DNA of 64,000 nucleotides from an uncultured Verrucomicrobiota bacterium (GTDB lineage Bacteria; Verrucomicrobiota; Verrucomicrobiia; Verrucomicrobiales; Verrucomicrobiaceae): NCBI GenBank assembly GCA_903838675.1, contig CAILZI010000116.1, forward strand, positions 124,001 to 188,000. The letters are read 5' to 3'. The notes below the pieces were generated by a model. It did no database searches. It had not been told where the DNA came from and saw only the letters and a list, made by a program, of their open reading frames with translations. This document shows, in pieces, positions 19,432 to 28,608 of this stretch. A program made the translations under genes and the position numbers. Position 1 is the first letter of the stretch. Every line of letters begins with the position of its first letter.

Positions 19432-20825
19432 GCGATGATCTCCTGGATGACTTTGCCATAGCTGATGGGTACGGGGCGGTTGACCACATCCCTGACCTCC
19501 GTGTCTGGCTGGATGCCCAGCAAATGATACATCGTGGCGGCCAGATCATCCGGCTTTACCGGTTTGTCTGCAGGATGCTCGCCGTTTTTGTCGGACGCTC
19601 CGTGCACGTACCCACGCTTCACTCCACCGCCTGCCAGCAGCGCGGTGTAGCACTGTGGCCAGTGATCACGGGAGACGTTCTTGTTGATCTTCGGCGTACG
19701 GCCAAATTCCCCTACCCAGACCACGAGCGTCTCATCCAGCAGACCGCGCTCATCGAGGTCGGTCAAAAACGTTGGCAGCGTCTGCTCGGTGATGGGCATG
19801 TGGTACTTCTCGATGATCGGGAACATGCGCGTGTCGTTGAACCCATGAGTGTCCCACCCACCCTCGGTGGTGCTCTGGCCGCCGATGCCCTGCGAGAAAT
19901 TCACCGTCACAAACTTCACGCCTGCTTCAACCAGGCGCCGTGCCAGCAGCAGGCTCTGTCCGTAGGGCGAGCGTCCGTAGCCATCGCGCACCTTGTCCGG
20001 TTCCTTGGTGAGGTCGAAGGCCGCACGCAGCTTCTCGCTGTGCAGCATCGACAAGGCCTTGTCATAGTAGCTTTCGATGCCCCTTGCCTCGGCGGAGTAA
20101 TCCAGCAGCCGCGTTTGGGAATCGACCAGCTTTTGCAGTTCCCGCCGCGCATTCAGCCTCTCAAAGCTCACACCGTTGGGCAGGCTCAGCTCGGGCAGCG
20201 CAAATCCCGGCGCGTTCGGATCACGCAGCACGATGAAAGGGTCGTGTTCTTTGCCCAGGAAGCTCGCACGTTGTCCCGGGGTCAAAGAGCCATCGCTCAC
20301 AATGTAAGGGAAGGTCGCGGAGGTCGGGATTTCCCCCTTGAGCGGTGCGATTCTGTCCACCACGGAGGAATAAGCTGGAAACAGATCCGGCGAATCCTTG
20401 AGGCGCTGGTCATCACTTGGCGGCGCGTGCCCGCTCAGCGCGTAGTAGCCCGCGCTGTTGTGATTTTTCATCGTGTGATGCACGGACCTCACCAGCGTCA
20501 CCTTGTCCATCACCTTGGCCGTCTTTGGCAGCTTCTCAGAGACCCAGATGCCGTCAGCGCTCGATTTAATCGGTTTGTGAAATCCACGGATGCCCTCCGG
20601 CGCATCTGGTTTCATATCAAAAGTCTCCAGGTGGCTCGGCCCACCCCATTGGAAGCAGAAGATCACCGACTTGGCTCGTGCCACGAGCTTCTCAATGCCC
20701 TGATTCTCCGCACCGCGCAGGAAGCGCGGCATCGTCAGCCCAAACATCCCCAGACCGCCTGCGGAGAGCAGTTGGCGTCGGCTGATGCGGGTGCAGGCAC
20801 CGGTGGCATTGAAAGGGGAAGACAT
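19428..20825 (-). CDS. DUF1501 protein, Tat-exported, alkaline-phosphatase-like fold
   Basis: 465 residues from ATG 20825. The N-terminus has a twin-arginine leader (ISRRQLLSAGGLGMFGL). Diagnostic pieces of DUF1501 are FCFQWGGPSHLETFDMKPDA, LVRSVHHTMKNHNSAGYYAL, GWDTHGFN and VVWVGEFGRTPKIN. Such proteins are expanded in Planctomycetes and Verrucomicrobia and usually stand next to DUF1549/DUF1553 cytochrome-type proteins; none is adjacent here. They resemble sulfatases/phosphatases but the reaction is not established. The gene heads a three-gene minus-strand operon and is divergent, across 87 bases, from the DUF1802 gene. Confidence 0.9.
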   Translation of the reverse strand: MSSPFNATGACTRISRRQLLSAGGLGMFGLTMPRFLRGAENQGIEKLVARAKSVIFCFQWGGPSHLETFDMKPDAPEGIRGFHKPIKSSADGIWVSEKLPKTAKVMDKVTLVRSVHHTMKNHNSAGYYALSGHAPPSDDQRLKDSPDLFPAYSSVVDRIAPLKGEIPTSATFPYIVSDGSLTPGQRASFLGKEHDPFIVLRDPNAPGFALPELSLPNGVSFERLNARRELQKLVDSQTRLLDYSAEARGIESYYDKALSMLHSEKLRAAFDLTKEPDKVRDGYGRSPYGQSLLLARRLVEAGVKFVTVNFSQGIGGQSTTEGGWDTHGFNDTRMFPIIEKYHMPITEQTLPTFLTDLDERGLLDETLVVWVGEFGRTPKINKNVSRDHWPQCYTALLAGGGVKRGYVHGASDKNGEHPADKPVKPDDLAATMYHLLGIQPDTEVRDVVNRPVPISYGKVIQEIIA

Positions 20826-20912
20826 CTGTGGAATCAAACGTGGCACAGCATGCCGCACTTTCTGCGCTCTGCCAGCACTTGCGGCCCGCTGAGCCGCGTT
20901 GTATCCGCAGCA

Positions 20913-21488
20913 ATGCCCAACCTCACCACCCCCACCGGATTCAAAGAATGGTCCTTCGTCTGCGATGCCCTGGCGCAGGGCCGGCTCAGCATCATTTTGC
21001 GCAAAGGCGGCATCCACGAAGGCCGCGGCGGCTTTGAGTGGAAGCACCGCGAGTTCTTCCTCTTCCCTACCTGGTTCCACAATCAGGCCGAAAAGCTGAG
21101 CTGGGTGCCCGAAAACACCCAGCGCGACTTCCCACCGGAGGAAGAACGCACCACCGTCGATATCGACGGCTGCGCCACGCTCGAGCAAGTCTGGAAGGTC
21201 ACGGACTGGGACAAGGTGGCCGCGCTGGCTCCGCTGCACATCTGGAATGAGGACGTGGTGAAGGATCGCTTCATCTATGATGATGAAACCTGCCTGCATG
21301 TCGCTTTGGTACGTGCCTACAAACTGCCTCAGAACTGGCACTTCCCGTATGCCAAGAGCTACGGCGGCTGCCGCTCCTGGATCACCCTCCCTGAAGAAGG
21401 CCTGGCCATGGCCGCTGCCGCCACCCCGGCGCTGACTGACGAAGCCTTTGCCGACGTGTCAGCGAAGTTGAAAGCGATCTTGGGCTAG
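20913..21488 (+). CDS. DUF1802 family protein
   Basis: 191 residues from ATG 20913. An open frame continues far upstream, but that part is the antisense of the DUF1501 gene. The motifs GFKEWSFVCDALAQGRLSII, GGIHE and HREFFLFPTWFHNQ are typical of DUF1802, and the C-terminal part has PYAKSYGGCRSWITLP. The function is unknown; related proteins have been noted near mobile or nucleic-acid genes, which I cannot confirm here. It is followed 15 bases later by alanine racemase, so the two probably share a transcript. Confidence 0.85.
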   Translation: MPNLTTPTGFKEWSFVCDALAQGRLSIILRKGGIHEGRGGFEWKHREFFLFPTWFHNQAEKLSWVPENTQRDFPPEEERTTVDIDGCATLEQVWKVTDWDKVAALAPLHIWNEDVVKDRFIYDDETCLHVALVRAYKLPQNWHFPYAKSYGGCRSWITLPEEGLAMAAAATPALTDEAFADVSAKLKAILG

Positions 21489-21503
21489 TCGAGAGTTCGC
21501 CAC

Positions 21504-22613
21504 TTGAACCCAACCGACGCCATCCGTCCAGCCCACGTCGAGGTCAGCCTCGGTGCCATCGCGCAGAATTATGACGCGATCCGTGCGCACGTGGGCACGG
21601 CCTCAGTCATGCCAGTGGTGAAAGCGAATGCCTATGGCCATGGCATCGTCGAGGTGGCGCTGCACTTGATGAATCATGGCGCGCCCTGTCTGGGAGTTGC
21701 GCTGCTGGAAGAAGCAATCGTGCTTCGGCAGGCAGGCATCACGCTGCCGATTCTCGTCTTTGGCGGCGTGGCCACGCGGCAGATCCCGCAGTTTATCGCA
21801 CACGGGTTGATGATGGCGGCGTCCTCCATCGACAAACTCCGGCAAATTGATGAGGCAGCCGCAGCGGTGAAAACGAAGGCGCGTGTGCATCTGAAGATCG
21901 ACACCGGCATGGAGCGCATCGGCGTGCATTGGTACAGCGCAGAGAAACTTCTGGAGGCCAGTCTGAGCTTCACAAACGTGGAGGTCGCCGGCATCTACTC
22001 GCACTTCGCCAATTCAGACGCCGCAGACCTCGCTTCGGCCAAGGAGCAGCTCGCACGTTTCCTCGAAGTGCTGGAGTTTTATCCAAAGCGCGGACTCCAG
22101 CCACCCCAGCGCCACATCGCCAACTCAGGTGGCATCCTGCAGCTTCCCGAAAGTCATCTCGATCTTGTGCGCCCGGGCATCATGCTCTATGGCGTGTATC
22201 CCTCGAAAGAGGTGCGGCAGACGATTGCCTTGCAACCTGCGCTGAACTGGAAATCTCAGGTCGTGTTTTTCAAAGTCGTGCAGCCGGGCAGTCCCGTCAG
22301 CTATGGCGGTACGTGGCAGAGTGATCACCCGGTGCGTGTTGTCACCGTGCCCGTGGGCTATGGCGATGGTTATTTTAGAGCGCTGTCGAATCGCGGACAG
22401 GTCGTCATTTGCGGCCAGCAGCATCCCATTGCGGGCCGTGTATGCATGGACCAGTTCATGGTGAATCTTGAATGGGGCACTGCTTACAATGGCGACGCTG
22501 TGACGCTCATAGGTGATGGCATATCCGCTCAAGATGTGGCGGATTGGGCTGGTACCATTCCGTATGAAGTGCTCACCAACATCAATGCCCGCGTGCCACG
22601 GGTGTACGTTTAA
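21504..22613 (+). CDS. alr: Alanine racemase
   Basis: 369 residues. It makes D-alanine for peptidoglycan. The PLP lysine is K40 in VVKANAYGHG, the catalytic tyrosine lies in GSPVSYGGTW, and AGRVCMDQF and the C-terminal ceiling TIPYEVLTNINARVPRVY are all present. The start must be the TTG at 21504, because an in-frame TAG (the stop of DUF1802) lies 15 bases upstream and the first internal ATG falls after the family's N-terminal strand. GAGAG at about 21491 could serve as ribosome-binding site. It is complete and probably co-transcribed with the preceding gene. Confidence 0.95.
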   Translation: MNPTDAIRPAHVEVSLGAIAQNYDAIRAHVGTASVMPVVKANAYGHGIVEVALHLMNHGAPCLGVALLEEAIVLRQAGITLPILVFGGVATRQIPQFIAHGLMMAASSIDKLRQIDEAAAAVKTKARVHLKIDTGMERIGVHWYSAEKLLEASLSFTNVEVAGIYSHFANSDAADLASAKEQLARFLEVLEFYPKRGLQPPQRHIANSGGILQLPESHLDLVRPGIMLYGVYPSKEVRQTIALQPALNWKSQVVFFKVVQPGSPVSYGGTWQSDHPVRVVTVPVGYGDGYFRALSNRGQVVICGQQHPIAGRVCMDQFMVNLEWGTAYNGDAVTLIGDGISAQDVADWAGTIPYEVLTNINARVPRVYV

Positions 22614-22682
22614 TGTCTTGCAATCGACCCGCGATGGCCGCAACAAAGGGGTGGAATGCGACGGCGTGTTCCGCCCGCATTC

Positions 22683-23267
22683 ATGAATCTCATCATCTTC
22701 GATCTCGAAACCACCGGCCTGTTACCTTCCCAGCATGAGATCATCCAGATCGCAGCGATGAAGGTGAAGAACGGCAAGTGGAGCGAGGGGGAATATTTCG
22801 ACAGCTATGTGCGGCCGGAAAATCGCATTCCATCCTTCATCACCAAGCTGACCGGCATCTCGCAGGAGCAGGTGGCTGATGCACCCTCCCCCGTGGATGT
22901 GCTGATGGAGTTCTCCCGCTTCGTCGGTCACGATGCGACGCTGATCGCCCACAATGGCATTCGTTTCGACATGCGCTTCATCGCAGAGAACTGCAAACGC
23001 CATGGCATTCCCGTGCGTGAAACGAGCGCCCTCGATTCGCGCGATTTCTCCCGCAAAATCTGGGGCGGCAAAGGCGGCCATGGACTAGATGCGGTGCTTG
23101 GCCGCGTGGGTGTATCCAGCAAAGGTGTGAAGCGCCACGACGCCCGCGTGGACGTGCAACTACTGGCCCAGGCCGTGCAGTACATGTGGGAGCGTCTCAC
23201 AACGAGCGTTACCAACTGCCCGGTGGATCTTTCAGTCGGGGTGATTCCTGCGCTGGATCACGTTTGA
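22683..23267 (+). CDS. DnaQ-like (DEDDh) 3'-5' exonuclease
   Basis: 194 residues from ATG 22683; an upstream in-frame start at 22656 adds a poorly supported leader. The Exo I motif is FDLETTG (D7, E9), Exo II is IAHNGIRFDMRF, and Exo III is the HDARVD block with His and Asp. These define the DEDDh exonuclease family of the polymerase III epsilon subunit, RNase T and oligoribonuclease. No PHP or polymerase-binding tail is present, so it may be either a proofreading-type subunit or a stand-alone repair nuclease. It converges with sufD, 19 bases away, with no obvious terminator. Confidence 0.88.
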   Translation: MNLIIFDLETTGLLPSQHEIIQIAAMKVKNGKWSEGEYFDSYVRPENRIPSFITKLTGISQEQVADAPSPVDVLMEFSRFVGHDATLIAHNGIRFDMRFIAENCKRHGIPVRETSALDSRDFSRKIWGGKGGHGLDAVLGRVGVSSKGVKRHDARVDVQLLAQAVQYMWERLTTSVTNCPVDLSVGVIPALDHV

Positions 23268-23286
23268 TGCAGCGCCGGAGAGCGCC

Positions 23287-24645
23287 TCAAACTGCGCGTT
23301 CCAGCTTCTCGTCGATGCGCGCTACCAGAGTGTCGAGCAGTTCGCCGTTGCCGAAGCGTTCGATGACACCTGCGAGGAATCCTTCGATGATTAGCTTGCG
23401 GCTTTCGCTGTCACTGATGCCGCGCGCTTTGAGATAGAAGAGCTCTTCGTCGCTGATGGGACCGCTGGTGGCGCCGTGGCTGCATTTGACCTGGTCGGCG
23501 CTGATTTCGAGGCCGGGAAGGCTTGTGGCCTCGGCTTCGTCACTGTTGAGTAGATTGCGGCAGGTCTGGTAGGCGTCGGTGTAATGCGCGCCTTCATCCA
23601 CGGTGATGAGACCACTGAAGATGCTGCGCGATTTGCCGTAGAGGGCGTTCTTGTACAGCAGGTCGCTGCTGGCATGCGGCGCCTTGTGATTTTGCAGCGT
23701 GCGCTGATCAACCACCTGTTCACCGATGGGCAGTGACACGCTGAGCATGTCGCTGCGGGATCCTTCGCCGATGAGATCGCTCACGCTTTCACTGCGGCTG
23801 AAGCTGGCACCCAACTGCACCTGAAAGCTCTTGATGGCTGCGTCACGTCCGGCAACGATGCTGGAAAGGTGCAGCGCCTGGGCGTCATCCGCCAGTTCCT
23901 GGCAGGCGGCGTAGGTGATCTTGCTTCCGCGCCCACCGACGAGATCTGCAATGGCGATGCTGAGGCCGCCTTCGCCATTGAGGCTGCGGTAATGATCGAC
24001 AACACTGACTTCGGCGTTGTCACCCGTGACAATGAGCGTGTGTGGGAAAATGGCGGCATGATCACCGACGACCCAATGGAAGATTTCGACCGGCTTCTCA
24101 ATGGCCACGTTCTTCGGCACGATGATGACAGCGCCTGCTTTCACATGGGCAAGGTGCAAGGCCGCAAACTTCGCCGAGCCCAGCGTCATCTCTCGCTGCA
24201 TGAAGTGCTCCTTGAGCACGTCACTGTGATCGCGCAGCGCATCTGCAAAGGTCACGCAAACCACACCGGCAGGAAGGCTTGCGGTTTCGGACTCGATGAG
24301 CACGTCGTTTACGAACACAAAACGGGCGGCACGTTCCTTGAGGCCTTCCGTGGCCGCGAGAGCAGCAGCCGTGTTTGCAGCCGTGGGGGCGTTCGCAGGC
24401 TTGTGATCCGCGAGCTCGATTTTCTTCGAGCTGGAGTAGCGCCAGTTCTCGTCTTTGATGCCGGGCATCGGCAGCGTCTGGAATTCAGCCCAAGCCGCTT
24501 CGGAGCGGGCGAGGAACCAGCCGGGTGCGGATTTTTCATCGCGCACAGGCACGGTGATTTCGAGGCCGGATGGAGCGGGAGTATCGGAGTCTTGAGACAC
24601 TGGGGCGGGAGTGTGTTTGTGTGCGGGAGCGAGAGTGGCGGACAT
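23287..24645 (-). CDS. sufD: Fe-S cluster assembly scaffold protein SufD
   Basis: 452 residues. The core beta-helix is typical of SufB/SufD, and the C-terminal block DQVKCSHGATSGPISDEELF holds the conserved histidine used by SufD. LITVDEGAHYTDAYQTCRNL and LLNSDEAEATSLPGLEI are family hallmarks. SufD forms the SufBC2D scaffold that builds iron-sulfur clusters and helps iron entry. It is the last gene of the suf operon and lies 38 bases behind sufB. The first 25 residues are low-complexity and variable. No sufS or sufE/U follows, so the cysteine desulfurase must be encoded elsewhere. Confidence 0.95.
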   Translation of the reverse strand: MSATLAPAHKHTPAPVSQDSDTPAPSGLEITVPVRDEKSAPGWFLARSEAAWAEFQTLPMPGIKDENWRYSSSKKIELADHKPANAPTAANTAAALAATEGLKERAARFVFVNDVLIESETASLPAGVVCVTFADALRDHSDVLKEHFMQREMTLGSAKFAALHLAHVKAGAVIIVPKNVAIEKPVEIFHWVVGDHAAIFPHTLIVTGDNAEVSVVDHYRSLNGEGGLSIAIADLVGGRGSKITYAACQELADDAQALHLSSIVAGRDAAIKSFQVQLGASFSRSESVSDLIGEGSRSDMLSVSLPIGEQVVDQRTLQNHKAPHASSDLLYKNALYGKSRSIFSGLITVDEGAHYTDAYQTCRNLLNSDEAEATSLPGLEISADQVKCSHGATSGPISDEELFYLKARGISDSESRKLIIEGFLAGVIERFGNGELLDTLVARIDEKLERAV

Positions 24646-24683
24646 GGAGGATGACAGTTTTTGTTGGATGCCGGGTGGGCGGA

Positions 24684-26102
24684 TCAGCCGACGCTGCCTT
24701 CCATTTCGAGGTCAATGAGGCGCTTCAATTCCACGCTGTACTCCATCGGGAATTCCTTCACGAGGTCATTGATGAAGCCGTTCACAGACAAGCTCATCGC
24801 TTCAGCTTCCGTGAGGCCGCGCTGCATGAGATAAAAAATCTGATCAGCACTGACCTGGCTGACGCTCGCCTCATGCTGCGTGGAGTGCTGGTTGCCACGG
24901 ACGCTGATGGCGGGGTAGGTGTCGGTGTGGCTGTTGCTGTTGATCAGCAGCGCATCGCACTCGGTGTTGTTCTTGCAGCCCTTGAGGTGTTTCGGGATGT
25001 GAACCAATCCGCGGTAAGTGCTGCGGCCCTGGCCAATGGAGATTGATTTGGAGATGACGTTGCTCGTGGTGTCATCGGCGGCGTGGACCATCTTGGCACC
25101 CGTGTCCTGATGCTGGCCGCTGTTCGCCAGAGCGATGCTGATGACTTCACCACGAGCGCGCTTGCCCTTCATGATGACGCCTGGGTACTTCATGGTGAGG
25201 CGGCTGCCGATGTTGCAGTCGATCCAGCGTACTTCAGCGTCTTCATGCGCGATGCCGCGCTTGGTCACGAGATTGAAGACATTGCTGCTCCAGTTCTGCA
25301 CGGTCACATACTGAATCTTGGCACCCTTCATGGCGACAAGCTCCACCACCGCGCTGTGCAGCGTGGCGGTTTCAAACTTCGGCGCGGTGCAGCCTTCCAT
25401 GTACATCACTTCCGCGCCTTCATCGGCGATGATGAGCGTGCGCTCAAACTGGCCAAACTGCTCGCTGTTGATGCGGAAATAAGCCTGCAGCGGGTGCTTC
25501 ACCTTCACGCCGGGCGGCACGTAGATGAACGAACCGCCGGAGAAGACGGCGCTGTTGAGTGCGGAGAATTTGTTGTCCCCGGTGGGGATGACCTTGCCAA
25601 ACCACTTCCTGAAGATTTCGGGGTGCTTGTGCAGACCTTCGGTGCTGTTCACGAAGATGACGCCCTGCTCTGCGACGGCGGCCTTGATGTTCGAGTAGGC
25701 GGCCTCGGAATCGTACTGCGCTTCGACACCCGCGAGGAACTTGCGCTCCTGCTCAGGAATGCCGAGACGGTCGAAAGTCTTCTTCACGTCATCTGGCACA
25801 TCGTCCCACGAGCGCTTCGGCTTCTGCCCATCACTGAGGTAGTAGCGGAACTCATCGAACTTGATGTTTTCCAGATCCTTCGTGGCCCAATGTGTGGGCA
25901 TCGGCTTGTCCTGGAAGACCTTGAGCGCCTTGTGCCGGAATTCGCGAATCCAATCAGGATCATTCTTCACATCGGCGATGAAATCGACCGTCTTCTCGGT
26001 GATGCCGAAGCCGGAGTCGAACTTGTTGCGCTCAGGGAAAGTGAAATCGCCGACGCTGTCGACCTTGATGTCGGAAATGTCGTTGTCTGGGGCGGTGACC
26101 AT
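24684..26102 (-). CDS. sufB: Fe-S cluster assembly scaffold protein SufB
   Basis: 472 residues. Strongly conserved SufB blocks include [26 protein letters not shown]-type regions replaced here by [84 protein letters not shown] and [20 protein letters not shown]. It is the scaffold on which the cluster is assembled with SufC and SufD. It lies upstream of sufD and is separated from sufC by an extra membrane-protein gene, which is unusual. Confidence 0.96.
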   Translation of the reverse strand: MVTAPDNDISDIKVDSVGDFTFPERNKFDSGFGITEKTVDFIADVKNDPDWIREFRHKALKVFQDKPMPTHWATKDLENIKFDEFRYYLSDGQKPKRSWDDVPDDVKKTFDRLGIPEQERKFLAGVEAQYDSEAAYSNIKAAVAEQGVIFVNSTEGLHKHPEIFRKWFGKVIPTGDNKFSALNSAVFSGGSFIYVPPGVKVKHPLQAYFRINSEQFGQFERTLIIADEGAEVMYMEGCTAPKFETATLHSAVVELVAMKGAKIQYVTVQNWSSNVFNLVTKRGIAHEDAEVRWIDCNIGSRLTMKYPGVIMKGKRARGEVISIALANSGQHQDTGAKMVHAADDTTSNVISKSISIGQGRSTYRGLVHIPKHLKGCKNNTECDALLINSNSHTDTYPAISVRGNQHSTQHEASVSQVSADQIFYLMQRGLTEAEAMSLSVNGFINDLVKEFPMEYSVELKRLIDLEMEGSVG

Positions 26103-26153
26103 AATGTTAAAGTTTGGTGGGTTTCAGGTTTAAAGTTTCAATTTGAAAAACGA

Positions 26154-26684
26154 TCAGCTGATTTTCGAATGTTTGGTCTTCGAAGCTATAAGGTCGCGGA
26201 AATTGGTGTAGTCGGACTCCGTCGCGAATGCGGTTCTGGGGAGCCAATAGAACAGGTTCTTTTGCGGATAGATCAAAATGCCCTCTGGGGTCTCCACGCT
26301 CTCAAAGATCACGTTCCATTGCATTGATGAATCAGCGCCGGTCATAGTACATTGAAGCGACGACTCAGTTGCGGTCCATGCAATCTGTTTGCCACACAGT
26401 GGCATGGCTTTGATGCGGCGTCGCCAAACGAAACGATTGACTATTTGGGTCAGTTGCCAGAGCAAAACAAGGAGCACGAGGACGCCAACTGCACCCCAAA
26501 TGTAAACTTGTGTGGGAACTCCGCGACTCGAACCCAGGCCAGAGTAGAATGAACTCAGTGCGAAAAGGTAACCAATAACATACACAACTAGTCTCCGCAC
26601 GAACTTGCGGTGGTGATGCCATCCGTATGCCTTTATCAAGGCATCAGAATCAAAGGTGTACGAAACTGTAATCTCTTCGCTCAT
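26154..26684 (-). CDS. YcxB-like membrane protein embedded in the suf operon
   Basis: 176 residues. The N-terminus (ITVSYTFDSDALIKAYGWHH) and the C-terminal domain (IAWTATESSLQCTMTGADSS, WNVIFESVETPEGILIYPQ, FYWLPRTAF) follow the YcxB-like layout: a short cytoplasmic strand region, two membrane helices and a PH-like domain. The membrane segments are LVVYVIGYLFALSSFY and AVGVLVLLVLLWQLTQIV. It stands between sufC (8 bases upstream) and sufB in the same direction, so it must be co-transcribed. Its sequence is visibly more AT-rich than its neighbours, suggesting a later insertion. No function in Fe-S assembly is known for this family. Confidence 0.75.
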   Translation of the reverse strand: MSEEITVSYTFDSDALIKAYGWHHHRKFVRRLVVYVIGYLFALSSFYSGLGSSRGVPTQVYIWGAVGVLVLLVLLWQLTQIVNRFVWRRRIKAMPLCGKQIAWTATESSLQCTMTGADSSMQWNVIFESVETPEGILIYPQKNLFYWLPRTAFATESDYTNFRDLIASKTKHSKIS

Positions 26685-26692
26685 TGATTCAT

Positions 26693-27454
26693 TTATGCCG
26701 CCGCCGCCTCCAGCACCTCCTCCGTCACCCAGTCATACCCACGCTCCTCAAGCTCCAGCGAGAGCTCCTTGCCGCCAGTCTTCACAATGCGGCCGTCTTT
26801 GAGGACGTGGACGATGTCGGGTTGGATGTAGTTCAGCAGGCGCTGGTAGTGGGTGATGACGAGGAAGCCGCGGTTCTCGCTGCGCATGGCGTTCACGCCA
26901 CGGGAGACAATTTTGAGGGCGTCGATGTCGAGCCCGGAGTCGGTTTCGTCGAGAATCGCGTACTTCGGCTCCAGCATCATGAGCTGGAGGATCTCGTTGC
27001 GCTTCTTTTCACCACCTGAAAAGCCTTCATTGACGCTGCGGCTGGTGAAACTGCGGTCCATTTCGAGGGCGTCCATGCGGGAGTAGAGCTGCTTGTAGAA
27101 CTTCACCGCGTCGATGTCCTCGCCCTTCGGCAGGCGGGCCTTCAATGCGGCGCGGAGGAAGTTGGCGTTGCTGACGCCGGGGATCTCGTGCGGGTACTGG
27201 AAGGCGAGGAAGAGGCCGGCGCGGCTGCGGGCATCCACGGCCATGTCGAGAATGTTTTCGCCATCCAGCAGGACTTCGCCGCTGGTGACTGTGTAATCGT
27301 CGTGGCCGCAGAGGACCTTGCTCAGGGTGCTCTTGCCGGAGCCGTTCGGACCCATGATGGCATGGACTTCACCGGGGTTGATCGTGAGGTTCAGGCCTTT
27401 GAGGATTTCGCGGCCGGGGATCTGGGCGTGGAGGGCTTTTATTTCGAGGGACAT
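26693..27454 (-). CDS. sufC: Fe-S cluster assembly ATPase SufC
   Basis: 253 residues. It is an ABC-type ATPase without membrane domain: Walker [10 protein letters not shown], signature [11 protein letters not shown], Walker B with [16 protein letters not shown] and the switch histidine in [29 protein letters not shown] at the start and the DETDSGLD Walker B variant are specific to SufC. It drives conformational change of the SufBCD complex. It follows fur by 22 bases and precedes the YcxB-like gene by 8. Confidence 0.97.
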   Translation of the reverse strand: MSLEIKALHAQIPGREILKGLNLTINPGEVHAIMGPNGSGKSTLSKVLCGHDDYTVTSGEVLLDGENILDMAVDARSRAGLFLAFQYPHEIPGVSNANFLRAALKARLPKGEDIDAVKFYKQLYSRMDALEMDRSFTSRSVNEGFSGGEKKRNEILQLMMLEPKYAILDETDSGLDIDALKIVSRGVNAMRSENRGFLVITHYQRLLNYIQPDIVHVLKDGRIVKTGGKELSLELEERGYDWVTEEVLEAAAA

Positions 27455-27476
27455 GGAAAGTGTTTTGGGTTCGGGC

Positions 27477-27941
27477 TTACGAATTCAGGGCTTTCTCCGC
27501 GCACTTGGAGCAGGTGCCATGGATGGCGAGATCCGTGCGGGCGATCTTGGTACCCGCAGGCAGGTTCCAGAACTTGGCAGGGTCGAAGTCGGTCGTGGGA
27601 TGCGCGTCGATCACCTTGCCGCAGGTCTCGCAGTGGAAATGGATGTGCTCGTGCAGGTTCGCGCAGTAGCGGGACTGGCCGCGTTCCAGGTGTACGAGCT
27701 TGATGAGCCCGGCGGTGGTCAGGTGTTCCAGGCAGTTGTAAACCGTGGCCAGGGACATGCCGGGGCTGCGGCTTTTCACCCGGTCCAGGATGTCGTACGC
27801 CGTGGGGTGGTCCGTCGAGGAGGCCAGGACTTCGAACACCTCACGCCGGTGCGGCGTCAGGCGTACGTCCGAACCCAGCACGGCAAGGCGGCAGTCCAGA
27901 CCGGTAGGTTTGGCAGGAGTGCGTGAAGGGGAGGGGGGCAT
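27477..27941 (-). CDS. Fur-family metal/peroxide-responsive repressor
   Basis: 154 residues. The winged-helix DNA-binding domain includes [20 protein letters not shown] and [19 protein letters not shown]. The metal-binding part has [14 protein letters not shown] and a second CxxC near the C-terminus (CSKCAEK), forming the structural zinc site of Fur/PerR proteins. Leading the suf operon and facing its own operator, it most likely represses the suf genes and itself until iron is scarce or peroxide appears. Fur and PerR cannot be separated with confidence from sequence alone. It starts 14 bases from the 7-1-7 palindrome. Confidence 0.92.
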   Translation of the reverse strand: MPPSPSRTPAKPTGLDCRLAVLGSDVRLTPHRREVFEVLASSTDHPTAYDILDRVKSRSPGMSLATVYNCLEHLTTAGLIKLVHLERGQSRYCANLHEHIHFHCETCGKVIDAHPTTDFDPAKFWNLPAGTKIARTDLAIHGTCSKCAEKALNS

Positions 27942-27954
27942 GATGAAATTAGAA

Positions 27955-27969
27955 TTAGAATGATTCTAA
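27955..27969. promoter_or_regulatory. Perfect 7-1-7 Fur/PerR-type operator
   Basis: TTAGAAT (27955-27961), one central G, ATTCTAA (27963-27969) is an exact inverted repeat with the 7-1-7 design of Fur/PerR/Zur boxes. It lies 14 bases upstream of the fur gene and 105 bases upstream of the divergent cupin gene, so it can control both. An extra overlapping TTAGAA half-copy stands just before it (27949-27954). Confidence 0.75.
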
Positions 27970-28073
27970 CTGCATTGGGTACGTCCCTTTGGCAAGTAGC
28001 GATGCCGCTTTTCCCCAAAATTCTTTGCTCCAAATCACGGCAAAATGCCCGCCGCGTGCTACAACCTGCCCAC

Positions 28074-28550
28074 ATGACCCGCACTCAAGCCGAAGAACTC
28101 CCCTGGACCCAGCAAAAATCCCCTCAAGGCAAGTATGTCCTCTCCCGTCGGTCTCTGACGATCGCCGCAGGTGGTAAGAAAGATGTCGGCACCTGGGGTG
28201 GTGGTCACCCTTTCGACCTCGAAATTCAGCGCATCCCCCCCGGAAAGATCAATTTTCCCTTCCATGAGCACTCCGCGCAGTGGGAGGCCTACTACTTTCT
28301 CAGCGGCAGCGGCCAGGTGAGAACTCCCAAGGGCCAGGACGAAATCAAGGCAGGCGACTACCTCGTCTTTCCTCCCGGTGAGGCCCATCAATTCATGAAC
28401 ACCGGCTCCGGAGACCTCACCTTTATCGTCATCGCCGACCAGCCGCAGGCGGATGTCATCCACTATCCGGACTCCGGCAAATGGATGACCAAACCGCATC
28501 GGAAAGCCTTCGAGATGCAGGAAGTGGAGTATTTCAAAGGAGAAGAGTAG
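28074..28550 (+). CDS. Cupin-domain protein
   Basis: 158 residues from ATG 28074; an earlier in-frame ATG at 27960 would begin inside the Fur operator. A single cupin barrel is seen: motif 1 FPFHEHSAQWEAYYFLSGSG with the metal-binding HxH and E, and motif 2 GDYLVFPPGEAHQFMNTG with the second His. Such proteins are small metal-dependent sugar isomerases, dioxygenases or sensors; the sequence does not decide. Lying divergent from fur across the operator, it may be iron- or peroxide-regulated. Confidence 0.8.
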   Translation: MTRTQAEELPWTQQKSPQGKYVLSRRSLTIAAGGKKDVGTWGGGHPFDLEIQRIPPGKINFPFHEHSAQWEAYYFLSGSGQVRTPKGQDEIKAGDYLVFPPGEAHQFMNTGSGDLTFIVIADQPQADVIHYPDSGKWMTKPHRKAFEMQEVEYFKGEE

Positions 28551-28608
28551 GCCAATCCCTGCACAAGCATTGATGTGTGAAGATCGCGGAATGCTGGCAT
28601 GCTGAGTC

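Noticed and set aside
19524..20912. Long plus-strand upstream part of the DUF1802 frame
   Set aside because: It is antisense to the DUF1501 gene; only the part after ATG 20913 has family motifs.
25083..26327. 414-codon plus-strand frame
   Set aside because: Antisense of sufB, which has clear conserved motifs on the other strand.
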